NCBI RefSeq assembly: GCF_008831285.2
Contig: NC_045138.2
Span: 42,587,115 to 42,651,114, forward strand
DNA from: Nymphaea colorata
Taxonomy: Eukaryota; Streptophyta; Magnoliopsida; Nymphaeales; Nymphaeaceae
DNA length: 64,000 nucleotides
Reading direction: 5' to 3'
Shown here: in pieces, positions 48,101 through 51,299 of the stretch
Layout of the letters: each line of letters starts with the position of its first letter
Position numbering within the stretch: position 1 is the first letter of the stretch
Made by a program: the position numbers and the translations under genes
The notes under the pieces: model-generated
The model's database searches: none
The model's input: the letters and a program-made list of their open reading frames with translations, nothing else
Told to the model about the DNA's origin: nothing

Positions 48101-51100
48101 TGTCACCAAACACCTTGAACTACTAAGATACTTCATGAATAATGAGGTGGCAGTAATGAGTCCCCTCAACCAAATTCCTCTTGACTGAGTCCCCTCTAGG
48201 CTCCATAGCTTACCTCAACTTTGGTTGAGTTCAAGGAATCTCCCTCAAGGACCATTGGTCAGGCTAGTGTGCAGCCTCTAAGAATTAGCTCTATTATCAA
48301 CTACACCACCACGACCTTACCCGTAGCCTGGGCTGCTCCCCGATCCTCTCTTTCAATCTCCCTCTTCATGTGTCTTGTTTGACACTAGTGCATGCCAGTG
48401 TGGGCACAAACCATTTTCAAGAAACTTGGCAATGGGGGTATGACCGCATGTGTGTGTGTGTAGAAAACAAAAAAGCATGAATCCAAACAAACAAAACAAT
48501 ACATTCATGATTCAAAACTTATAGAGTATGAAGAAACTAATGAACAGGATGAAAGTAACAACCACAACAAAAATCCAAAAAAAAAAAAAAGGAAACCTTA
48601 ATTTTCAGAAAAAAATGGACTTGACCAATGTTGACCAAGTTAAAAAAAAAGGATATGGTCCCAGTGACCATATCCAGTACGGTTTTGACCATACGCAGGA
48701 TGTACCCACGGGCGAACCAGTACCATACATGTATGGTACAGGTATTGCTCCATAAAAGTAATACCCATATGACATAGGTGCATGCTTGATTCCCCACACC
48801 CTACAACACACTCATACAACATTGAGCACCGCATCTACTCCATTCTAACATCGTGAGTGAGTGCTTATATAATGAGGATTTCCCTAGTTAGATAGTGAGT
48901 TTGAGACTCTCTACATGCAATTTTTTTGTTGCTCCAGTGACTGTCCACATAGGTGAATTGTTGTTATTATTTACGAGGAATAAGCTACAACCTAGGTCCT
49001 GGGAGCAATAGTTAGGTATGTACTATTAGATGCTTCAACCTGGGCACTCAAGTTGACACCCAATACCTAGGCAGGTGGTGCAAGATGCACTTTCAAGTTT
49101 CAACTACATTTAACAAGTATAACCAGTCCACAAATGGGGCTTATTTTCAGGTTGCTTTCACTCTCTTGGACTAGAAATCCTACAGTGGAGAAAATGGTTG
49201 TGTTAAAAAAATAAAAAAAGAATGCTAAAGCGAACAAGTGAAAAAATGAGAGAAAAAAGAGAGGTTGGAGAGAGAGAGAGAAGGGGGGAAGCAGTTGTCC
49301 TCTCCTTATTGTTTTGAAGAAAAAAAATACCTCAAAGGAGCCTCCTTTCCAAATCTCAGAAAAGATGTCAAACTATGGAGTCAATCATCCATTTCTATAA
49401 TTTTCTTTTTTCCACAAAAGAGAGTTCTCGTAGGTTTTTAACATTTAAAGGGGGGGGGGGGCACCATATTCTATGATAAGTGGCAAGGAGGCACTTTGTT
49501 TCATCAAATATCCACGGGCTAAACATAAATTCATTTCCAATTTTGAGGTTAAACATTTGAAGGTAAGAGCTGTGGCACCTTGGACTTTGTATAGCTACAA
49601 GTCTCCAAGAAAACTGATTAAAATAGTTTTTCTCCTATATAAATATTTGGTACTGCAACTTATGCTCTTCAACAAAACATGTGGTTTGTAGTAAAAGGAG
49701 AGCGCTATAACTCCAACCTTTTCAAGTTGAGGCTCACGAATTATGTAAGAATTTTCTCTAGTGATTCAGTTGTACTGTGTAACGCAACCTAAGCAGACAG
49801 AAGCCAGAATAAGTCTAGTCAGACAGCTCGATAAGCTGCCTATATGGAACCAAGTTTTCTCCTTTTTCTTTTACTGGGTTCTATGAAAAAAGATGTACAA
49901 TAGTTGGGAGGTTCAACGCCATTTTAAGTCTCGTGAAGTCTTCGAAAAATGCTTTTCAGTCTGAAAGTTACCCTTACTTTTAAGTTTCTCCTTGTATCTA
50001 TTATGGCCCAGCCCATCTGTGCCCCCATGTCCCCGTGTTTTAGGCAACAACTAATGTTTTTGACTACTTAGTGTACAAGCAACCAGGCAATTAGATGTCA
50101 GTCAGGAGTGGCCCGACCTTGATGACAACTACGGTGGAAGGTGTTGTCGCAGGCAGTCAGGAGAAACACAGAAAACTTGAGTAAAGAAAATAAGTGAAAG
50201 GCTAATGTCGATGTGATAAGCTTGCAAGTCGCGTAGAATCACAAACACGGTAATTAGGGGAACTGGAGCAGTTCTCCATGGAACCAAGATCCAATTGTTC
50301 CTCTCCATTCCAACTAAAGGAGAACGCCATACTGAGGTTCCTGCCATCTAATCCCCCTCAGACAGAAATTGCTTCTCACACATTTCACTTCAGGAAAAGC
50401 AAGCGAAATCCCTAAATATCCCAAAGGAATGGTTCTATCGCACATGCCGCAATAGGAAATAATACACCGCCTAAAGCTCGCCTACTCGTGCATTTAGCAT
50501 TACAAAAAGAATACGGCCACCATGCAAGCCGAAGGTAACAGATCCCAAACCCTAATAAATAACCGATAACTAACACTAGCGCAAAGAAAAATATGACAGG
50601 TTCAATGGCGGAAGAAGAGAACAAAAGAGGTTCAATTATAGAAAAAACAAATAAACAACTTGCGGAAATGGGGGAACTGGAAGAAGAAAAGGAAAACCTG
50701 CTTTCCTTGGGTAACTCCTGAACGACAGAGGCCTGAGGCATGTCCACCTTGACGTTTGGGCAGCTGAAATTCCCCTTTCCATCAAACCGAGGCATCTCTA
50801 CAAGGCCACCGCAGTTCGGTGGGAACGGCGAGACGCCGATGCCACCAACACCAGGGACGTGGCCATGACCGTGGTGGAGATGGAACTGCGCCTGCGCCTG
50901 CGCTTGGGCATGGACGTGGGCCTGGGCTTGAGCATGAGCATGAGCATGAGCTTGAGCTTGAGCTTGAGCTTGAGCCTGGGCGTGGGCGTGGGCGTGGGCG
51001 TGGGCGTGGGCGTGGACATGGGCGTGTTGCTGCTGCTGCTGCTGTTGGTGGTGGTGGCCAGATGTAGGGAAGCTCTTGGTTTGGACGAGAAGGTCGATGT

Positions 51101-51248
51101 GGTTACGGATGAAGGCACGCTTGTGGGAGAGGTCGACCCCCAATTTGCGCTCGAGCTGCTGACGGATGTCGCCGGAGGTGGTGACGGTGAAGTCTGCCTG
51201 CCGGAGCAGCGTCTCCAGCCCCGAGACTATCTCCTCGTCGCTCACCAT
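13553..51248 (-). CDS. SWIB/MDM2 domain chromatin protein, five exons with a 29-kb intron
   Basis: This gene was assembled from five minus-strand exons: 51248-50698, 43646-43514, 43428-43257, 43175-42982 and 13669-13553. All four introns are GT-AG and all phases agree, giving 1,167 nt, or 388 residues plus TGA. Residues 1-60 resemble the DEK_C domain ([15 protein letters not shown] start). Residues 65-130 are a His/Gln/Ala repeat. Residues about 205-284 and 312-388 are two SWIB domains ([19 protein letters not shown] and [12 protein letters not shown]). Plant proteins of this order, such as Arabidopsis At4g22360, have a very similar length of about 385 residues from memory. The family is related to the BAF60 subunit of SWI/SNF remodellers and to yeast UAF30, and is expected to be nuclear. 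The start at 51248 was preferred over an in-frame ATG 15 codons upstream because the family begins with MVSD. Introns 1 (7,051 nt) and 4 (29,312 nt) are full of transposons. The exact role and expression cannot be seen here. Confidence 0.93.
14908..14952. repeat. (CA)n-(TA)n compound microsatellite
   Basis: A CA run of about 14 units is followed by a TA run. A shorter CA run is at 14819-14842. Both lie inside intron 4 of the SWIB gene. Confidence 0.95.
15940..16649 (+). mobile_element. Copia relic I (protease and pre-integrase fragment)
   Basis: The frame up to 16182 ends in MLDSGASF, the aspartic protease active site (DSG) of a copia polyprotein, preceded by a gag-like tail. In other frames downstream, [14 protein letters not shown] is a pre-integrase motif (16509-16550), followed by a Cys pair (about 16590-16605). 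The fragment is broken by frameshifts and stops and stops abruptly at the 5' LTR of element A, which appears to have inserted into it. No LTR of relic I is visible; its upstream part is lost. Confidence 0.65.
16650..17153 (+). repeat. Element A 5' LTR (504 bp, with 49-bp tandem repeats)
   Basis: It begins TGTTAAACAATAAAG and ends TTTCTATCA directly before the primer site. The related 3' LTR begins TGTTAAACAGTAAAG at 37504. The U3 part holds about five tandem 49-bp units (GTCTCTTAGG starts at 16772, 16821, 16870, 16919, 16968). A TATA-like ATTATAAATAGG at about 17017 marks the likely promoter. Confidence 0.88.
16772..17000 (+). repeat. 49-bp tandem repeat array in the element A LTR
   Basis: Unit starts are exactly 49 bp apart and each unit contains GTCTCTTAGGATTCTACG and ends in AATATGTGAAG. 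The truncated 3' LTR shows only one such unit after the first GTCTCTTAGG, so copy number differs between the two LTRs. Tandem U3 repeats act as enhancers in other plant copia elements such as Tnt1; that role here is inference. Confidence 0.9.
17154..17166 (+). promoter_or_regulatory. Element A primer-binding site
   Basis: TGGTATCAGAGCC follows the LTR CA directly and is complementary to the 3' end of initiator tRNA-Met, the usual copia primer. Confidence 0.9.
17335..18356 (+). CDS. Element A gag and protease start
   Basis: From the ATG at 17335 (an earlier in-frame ATG at 17275 lies in the leader) the frame encodes a copia gag. The N-terminal part has [20 protein letters not shown], typical of the gag_pre/UBN2 family. 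Near residue 275 is a CCHC zinc knuckle ([14 protein letters not shown]). The frame then enters the protease motif ([13 protein letters not shown]), where element B is inserted. The reading frame resumes at 23685 with [11 protein letters not shown] and then meets a stop, so A is not autonomous. Confidence 0.85.
18357..18538 (+). repeat. Element B 5' LTR
   Basis: A 182-bp LTR running TGTTAAAGATAC to CTCGTAACA. It contains a hairpin-forming CCCTAATCTC / GAGATTAGGG pair (18462-18471 and 18478-18487) and a CT microsatellite just before its end. Confidence 0.96.
18539..18551 (+). promoter_or_regulatory. Element B primer-binding site
   Basis: TGGTATCAGAGCC, complementary to initiator tRNA-Met, starts immediately after the 5' LTR. 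Confidence 0.93.
19258..23490 (+). CDS. Element B gag-pol polyprotein (1,410 aa)
   Basis: A single open frame carries all copia domains in order. Gag begins near residue 28 ([18 protein letters not shown]); a CCHC knuckle ([14 protein letters not shown]) is at about 251. Protease has MIDSGAS at about 366. The pre-integrase motif WHLRLGHP is at about 495. Integrase shows [15 protein letters not shown] and GVAERKHR, consistent with a DDE triad. RT begins near [16 protein letters not shown] and has YVDDI at about 1094. RNase H shows [19 protein letters not shown] and CDNKAATYI. No stop, frameshift or missing catalytic residue was seen. A leader of about 700 nt separates the primer site from the start codon. 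The protein would drive reverse transcription and integration of the element. Confidence 0.97.
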   Translation: MAENSKSEGSTDYKMAGNSFSYGTTMKLNGSNYEIWSRVFIMSVAGHRKKYILEEDEPIEKKGIYAAWDEDNYIVMSWIMNSVESHIAPTIAYYTKAKDMWSFLRKTYSHATNVIKILQLEEELCNIRQGDQDLSQYFATLTAAYERLKALRPPCQHCYASHVETGMVAKFLSGLSSEYSVAKSQILTGSELPDLADTYNRLSRFAATLSQTTHDIPVSALVISGGRGPSSFGGTRGRGTGRGAGRGRFQCSYCGKIGHLEDRCWDKHPHLRSNVSSGRGGGRFTTSRGPSSSQATHSKATISMVESSTDPSISMSYSLNLSKDEYDRVLAQRSGSTSASTSTNAAVVDSAFSVGAPTADPGMTWMIDSGASRHCCNQPQNFSSFVRFSTPQYVKLADGKLSPVLGSGDIYLPHLGTITHVLYAPQFPVNLISVKQLAIDLQCKVIFESDSCSFQDLPTGKMIGGGHEREGLYFLSIPVDVAASSVPSKPSPFQWHLRLGHPSVPKLRRMFPDIPASESFLCDACQLGKHTRSSFPSSQSPSSQSPFDLIHVDVWGPSRVPFRSCFRYYLVLVDDFTRVSWVFLLRERSEVICILQKFIKEIKTQFGFIVKNIRTDNALEFKSSILLQFYADHGIRPQYTCPHTSQQNGVAERKHRQLLNVARTLMLHSHMPAYFWGDAILTACYLINRLPSSSIQDRIPIQILYPGRSLFHLPPKVFGCTCFAHILGPTKSKLAAQAIKCIFIGYSANQKGYKCFDPVTKKDIISADVTFFESRPYFPPSSPSSSEMHAPIPLPIPPVSLESFPSSQPRSHERFLEPPLVYTRRLGPSLDRPPASSQEVSSTDKTDSGLSDDYSAADLPIAIRKGKRQCTLHPISNSVSTAHLSTHLVQFDQALSSHVIPSSHHHALLDPRWRQAMQEEMDALLSRETWDLVDPPTRCDVVGSRWVFTIKYHSDGSVERFKARLVAKGYTQTYGVDFFETFSPVARLGTIRLIISLAVQREWPLFQLDVKNAFLYGDLSEIVYMQQPPGFERQGECSKVCKLKKAIYGLKQSPRAWFQKLTEVLSKCGFSRSQLDHSLFIKRGSAGLVILIVYVDDIVLTGENDQEIAQTKEFLQQHFVTKDLGQLRYFLGIEVARSNKGVVVSQRKYALDLLQETGLLGAKPATLPMNPRIHIHDDDSEPFDSRSYRSLIGKLLYLTVTRPDISFAVNKLSQFMEKPRKVHWDAALMIVRYLKSAPGKGLWFKKGECVDIEAYSDADYAGSVDDRKSTTGFCVFVGGNLISWRSKKQNVVARSSAESEYRAMAQTVAEMSWVRSLLVELDVSVNLPMKMYCDNKAATYIANNPVFHERTKHIEVDCHYIRDLVQGGIVSTIHVSSEDQAADLLTKALPIGDFLRCCNKLSMIDIYAPA
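23489..23497 (+). promoter_or_regulatory. Element B polypurine tract
   Basis: GAGGGGGAG overlaps the gag-pol stop codon and abuts the 3' LTR, the position used to prime plus-strand synthesis. Confidence 0.85.
23498..23679 (+). repeat. Element B 3' LTR
   Basis: A 182-bp copy of the 5' LTR with no difference found by eye, followed by the ACAGG target duplication and then by resumed element A sequence. Confidence 0.96.
23685..23871 (+). pseudogene. Element A protease to pre-integrase segment
   Basis: Joined in frame to 18356 by removal of B, this segment reads [12 protein letters not shown], a stop, then [18 protein letters not shown] and [16 protein letters not shown], a copia protease/pre-integrase spacer. 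It shows that A was a normal pol gene before B and C inserted. It carries a TAA, so A was already damaged. Confidence 0.8.
23872..24101 (+). repeat. Element C 5' LTR
   Basis: A 230-bp LTR running TGTTGACGGATCTTGG to TACTATTTCAACA, directly followed by the primer site at 24102-24114. Confidence 0.95.
24842..25549 (+). pseudogene. Element C gag (ends at a frameshift)
   Basis: The start chosen is the ATG at 24842 ([13 protein letters not shown]), the first that yields a normal gag N terminus; upstream sequence is leader. The product has [18 protein letters not shown] and [17 protein letters not shown], typical copia gag. The frame ends at TGA 25547-25549. The continuation ([17 protein letters not shown]) is in another frame, so a single-base indel near 25525 probably disrupts it; a programmed frameshift is less likely. 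Confidence 0.85.
25518..27176 (+). pseudogene. Element C protease and integrase (knuckle damaged)
   Basis: The frame includes a zinc knuckle [15 protein letters not shown] in which the last Cys of CCHC is Tyr. It then has the protease motif [12 protein letters not shown], pre-integrase [12 protein letters not shown], and the integrase core with [14 protein letters not shown] and GVVERKNR, so the acidic triad looks preserved. It stops at TAG 27174-27176; the following frames continue the polyprotein. Confidence 0.88.
27177..29170 (+). pseudogene. Element C RT and RNase H remains
   Basis: The RT and RNase H regions are spread over several frames. The linker carries stops at 27226 and 27678. 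RT spans 27687-28211 ([20 protein letters not shown]), and a frameshift falls just before the YVDD region near 28200. The next frame (28208-28567) has [17 protein letters not shown] and a stop at 28565. RNase H continues with [15 protein letters not shown] and [16 protein letters not shown], with a TGA near 28647. The end MYAQLEGEC runs into the 3' LTR. Confidence 0.88.
29165..29394 (+). repeat. Element C 3' LTR
   Basis: A 230-bp LTR preceded by GAGGGGGAG and followed by the CTAAA target duplication. Differences from the 5' copy include GTTCGGGTC for GTCCGGGTC and CCGCATTAC for CCACGTTAC. Confidence 0.95.
29408..29652 (-). repeat. Element D 3' LTR (245 bp)
   Basis: On the minus strand it begins TGTTGACATATAGTG after GAGGGGGAG and ends ACAGTATCA. 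The layout parallels the LTR of C (both share GAGGGTTTTCCACGTTA), but the sequences have diverged widely. Confidence 0.88.
29647..32637 (-). pseudogene. Element D pol remains (integrase, RT, RNase H)
   Basis: Integrase (32637-31430) reads [29 protein letters not shown] and GVAEMKNR. The linker and RT start lie at 31407-31087. RT (30723-30391) includes [18 protein letters not shown] and [12 protein letters not shown]. RNase H lies at 30332-29647 with [14 protein letters not shown] and [14 protein letters not shown], where CDN is CGN, so a catalytic Asp is lost. Several frameshifts and stops separate these pieces, and a 24-bp tandem duplication (AGATTTATCGCGGACTT, 29870-29910) disrupts RNase H. 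A long frame at 32799-31426 joins antisense gypsy sequence to D and is not a real protein. Confidence 0.87.
32638..33756 (+). pseudogene. Element E integrase and chromodomain
   Basis: The core domain shows [20 protein letters not shown] and [13 protein letters not shown], matching the D-D-E positions of gypsy integrases. A TGA at 32929-32931 replaces the Trp normally following TSRF. The second frame (32938-33756) runs through [17 protein letters not shown] and [13 protein letters not shown] to a C-terminal chromodomain-like [17 protein letters not shown]. Apart from the single stop and the missing 5' portion, the sequence is well preserved. Confidence 0.9.
33806..36817 (+). repeat. Element E 3' LTR (about 3.0 kb)
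   Basis: It begins TGTAACGCGCGGCG right after an AGGAGGGTAGGA purine tract and ends GGTCGGGGTGTGACA. Its complement is recognisable at 55534-58576 in element F with the same ends. The interior includes a CT-rich tract (34070-34340) and GGTACACCGGGTACATCC (35159), also found in F. Open frames inside it (for example 35822-36451) are not genes. Confidence 0.88.
36818..37509 (+). pseudogene. Element A RNase H segment
   Basis: The segment resumes in frame as [20 protein letters not shown] and contains [32 protein letters not shown] and [14 protein letters not shown], all RNase H motifs of copia. A TAA at 37303-37305 interrupts it, then [13 protein letters not shown] and AVDIFTKGL follow. It ends QLEGGC with a GAGGGAGGG purine tract before the LTR. 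The family differs from B, C and D and is assigned to A because it is followed by A's LTR. Confidence 0.85.
37504..37657 (+). repeat. Element A 3' LTR, truncated
   Basis: About 154 bp match the start of the 5' LTR (TGTTAAACAGTAAAG, CAACACGTTGAAG, GTCTCTTAGGATT). The match ends at about AATATG 37657, where copia RT sequence of element H begins. Confidence 0.85.
37890..38374 (-). mobile_element. 485-bp insert with an 83-bp flanking duplication
   Basis: The insert is flanked by two 83-bp copies of H's RT sequence (37807-37889 and 38375-38457, both starting AAGATCTTGGTCAAC). On the minus strand the insert starts GTTAGAATTTAAAAATTAG, like an LTR start, and contains a TATA-like TATATATATGGGACTG. 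It repeats TACACAAGAGAG and CCTAAAAGCCTTAACC at 37889 and 38075. It is probably an LTR plus leader of another copia element. The flanking duplication is far too long for a normal 5-bp target site. Confidence 0.6.
39251..39444 (+). repeat. Element H 3' LTR (194 bp)
   Basis: It runs from TGTTGAATTAGAAG to CCTGTTGTAACA and contains a hairpin-like ATCTCTTTATTATTGAGAT with following TAGGGTT, as in B and J. Confidence 0.82.
39450..39690. repeat. GAGCTTG/CTCGAG-rich repeat (copy 3)
   Basis: The words GAGCTTGTTTAAATGAGC, AACAAGCTCGATG and CCTCGTGTTCAGGCTTA relate it to the copies at 345-455 and 2170-2490. It lies directly beside the H LTR. Confidence 0.5.
39690..40800. other. Intron 4 sequence without recognised elements
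   Basis: CT-rich low complexity at 39705-39880 is followed by AT-rich sequence. No gene or mobile element ends were seen. Confidence 0.4.
41801..41971 (+). pseudogene. Truncated hAT transposase N terminus (BED-finger start)
   Basis: After ATGGCTGATAAAGG and a small frameshift, the sequence reads [20 protein letters not shown] then [11 protein letters not shown]. The PLWRYV-x-K...GGGGN pattern is the start of the BED zinc finger of plant hAT transposases. The Cys/His residues and catalytic domain that should follow are absent. Confidence 0.55.
42064..42107. repeat. (TA)n microsatellite
   Basis: About 22 TA units lie inside the hAT-like derivative. Confidence 0.95.
42982..43175 (-). CDS. SWIB gene exon 4 (linker and first half of second SWIB domain)
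   Basis: Exon 4 completes a lysine codon, encodes a basic linker ([16 protein letters not shown]) and then the first half of the second SWIB domain ([17 protein letters not shown], then [13 protein letters not shown]). The donor is CTACAG/GTCTGT at 42981-42980. Without splicing, translation would add only seven residues (VCLEMQK) before a stop, so retention of intron 4 would remove the second half of this domain. Confidence 0.93.
43257..43428 (-). CDS. SWIB gene exon 3 (core of first SWIB domain)
   Basis: Exon 3 encodes residues 229-285 plus one base. It holds the most conserved SWIB core ([20 protein letters not shown], then [16 protein letters not shown] and [17 protein letters not shown]). 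Its acceptor is TTTTTCAG/ATTG and its donor AA/GTATGT. The flanking introns are only 85 and 81 nt, so exons 2-4 form a compact block between the two giant introns. Confidence 0.94.
43514..43646 (-). CDS. SWIB gene exon 2 (start of first SWIB domain)
   Basis: Exon 2 encodes residues 184-228: a basic Gly-rich linker ([10 protein letters not shown]) and the start of the first SWIB domain ([20 protein letters not shown]). The acceptor follows a T-rich tract (TTTATTTACTGCTAG) and the donor reads CAG/GTCCAT. The exon starts by completing the split serine codon from exon 1 and ends in phase 0. Confidence 0.92.
43990..44770. mobile_element. AT-rich element with CGTATTATAC termini and an 84-bp triplication
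   Basis: The left part carries ACGCGTATTATACGTT and CGTATAAAACGCGTTTTATA, and the right end carries CCGTATTATACCCG twice, so related words in inverted order frame the segment. Inside are three tandem units of about 84 bp. No protein is encoded. It resembles a non-autonomous DNA transposon, but I could not define a terminal inverted repeat or target duplication. It lies in intron 1 of the SWIB gene. Confidence 0.45.
44175..44427. repeat. Three tandem 84-85 bp repeats
   Basis: Units start at 44175, 44260 and 44344, each with ATGGCACGCGTGTAATATTT and ending in ACGCTCCTTTTAATGG. Differences are limited to a few bases and the length of the T run. Confidence 0.92.
45731..45909 (+). repeat. Element J 5' LTR (179 bp)
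   Basis: It runs from TGTTGAGACAAATA to AATTGGCACA. It contains CTAATCTCT / AGAGATTAG arms (45836-45862) followed by GGGTT, the same hairpin seen in B and H. Confidence 0.85.
47070..47320 (+). repeat. Imperfect duplication inside element J linker
   Basis: CCACCTCTTCTTC...ACTATTATTCAT occurs twice, near 47088-47140 and 47250-47302. This is a diverged tandem duplication of about 160 bp in the integrase-RT linker. Confidence 0.6.
48600..48790. repeat. GTACGG/CCATAC-rich MITE-like segment
   Basis: The words CAGTACGGTTTTGACCATAC, CAGTACCATACATGTATGG (palindromic) and ATACCCATATGACATAGG recall the ends of the hAT-like element at 40803-42180, including a similar TATGTGACATAG / TATGACATAGG end. It is probably a small relative. 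Confidence 0.45.
48800..50697. other. Intron 1 sequence without recognised genes
   Basis: The stretch is AT-rich, with a 10-bp G run near 49451 and GA-rich patches near 49260. Nothing coding was recognised. Positions 50329-50360 share about 30 bp with the J linker at 47164-47194. Confidence 0.4.
50698..51248 (-). CDS. SWIB gene exon 1 (DEK_C-like domain and HA/QA repeat)
   Basis: Exon 1 encodes residues 1-183 plus two bases of codon 184. Residues 1-60 form the DEK_C-like part, with [20 protein letters not shown] as its core. A run of seven Gln is followed by alternating His-Ala and Gln-Ala dipeptides to about residue 121, encoded by a degenerate hexamer microsatellite (51040-50880). The C-terminal end (VVQELPKES) continues into exon 2. 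The donor reads AG/GTTTTC, weaker than consensus. Reading past it gives an open frame to 50412, so an intron-retained product could exist, but phase and family similarity favour splicing here. Upstream on the minus strand is a GA-rich 5' leader (about 51300-51350), common in plant genes. Confidence 0.9.
50880..51040. repeat. Coding hexamer microsatellite (HA/QA repeat of the SWIB gene)
   Basis: On the plus strand, hexamers of the type TGGGCG, TGAGCT and TGAGCA repeat about 20 times, next to a CTG run near 51026-51045. On the coding strand this gives Gln, His-Ala and Gln-Ala repeats in residues 65-121. The length is a multiple of three, so changes in repeat number would keep the frame. Confidence 0.9.
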
Positions 51249-51299
51249 CGCCACTCTACCATGTAACGGCAACCAAAAAAAACGACCCACCACAATCCA

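Larger units (their letters stand above)
45731..48150 (+). mobile_element. Copia relic J (5' LTR, integrase, RT fragments)
   Basis: A 179-bp 5' LTR (45731-45909) is followed by a mutated primer site (TGGCATCGGAGCC). Gag and protease are deleted: the leader is followed almost at once by pre-integrase ([13 protein letters not shown], 46080). Integrase traces include [20 protein letters not shown] (46440-46500) and [14 protein letters not shown] traces include [15 protein letters not shown] and [14 protein letters not shown] (47770-47950). Stops and frameshifts are frequent. It is related to elements B and H, stops near 48150 without a 3' LTR, and lies antisense in intron 1 of the SWIB gene. Confidence 0.87.

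Noticed and set aside
50819-51266. Plus-strand open frames rich in Leu-Ser, Gly-Val or Glu-Leu repeats opposite the SWIB first exon
   Set aside because: They are other-frame readings of the hexamer microsatellite. The minus strand carries the conserved DEK_C-like sequence and correct splicing.
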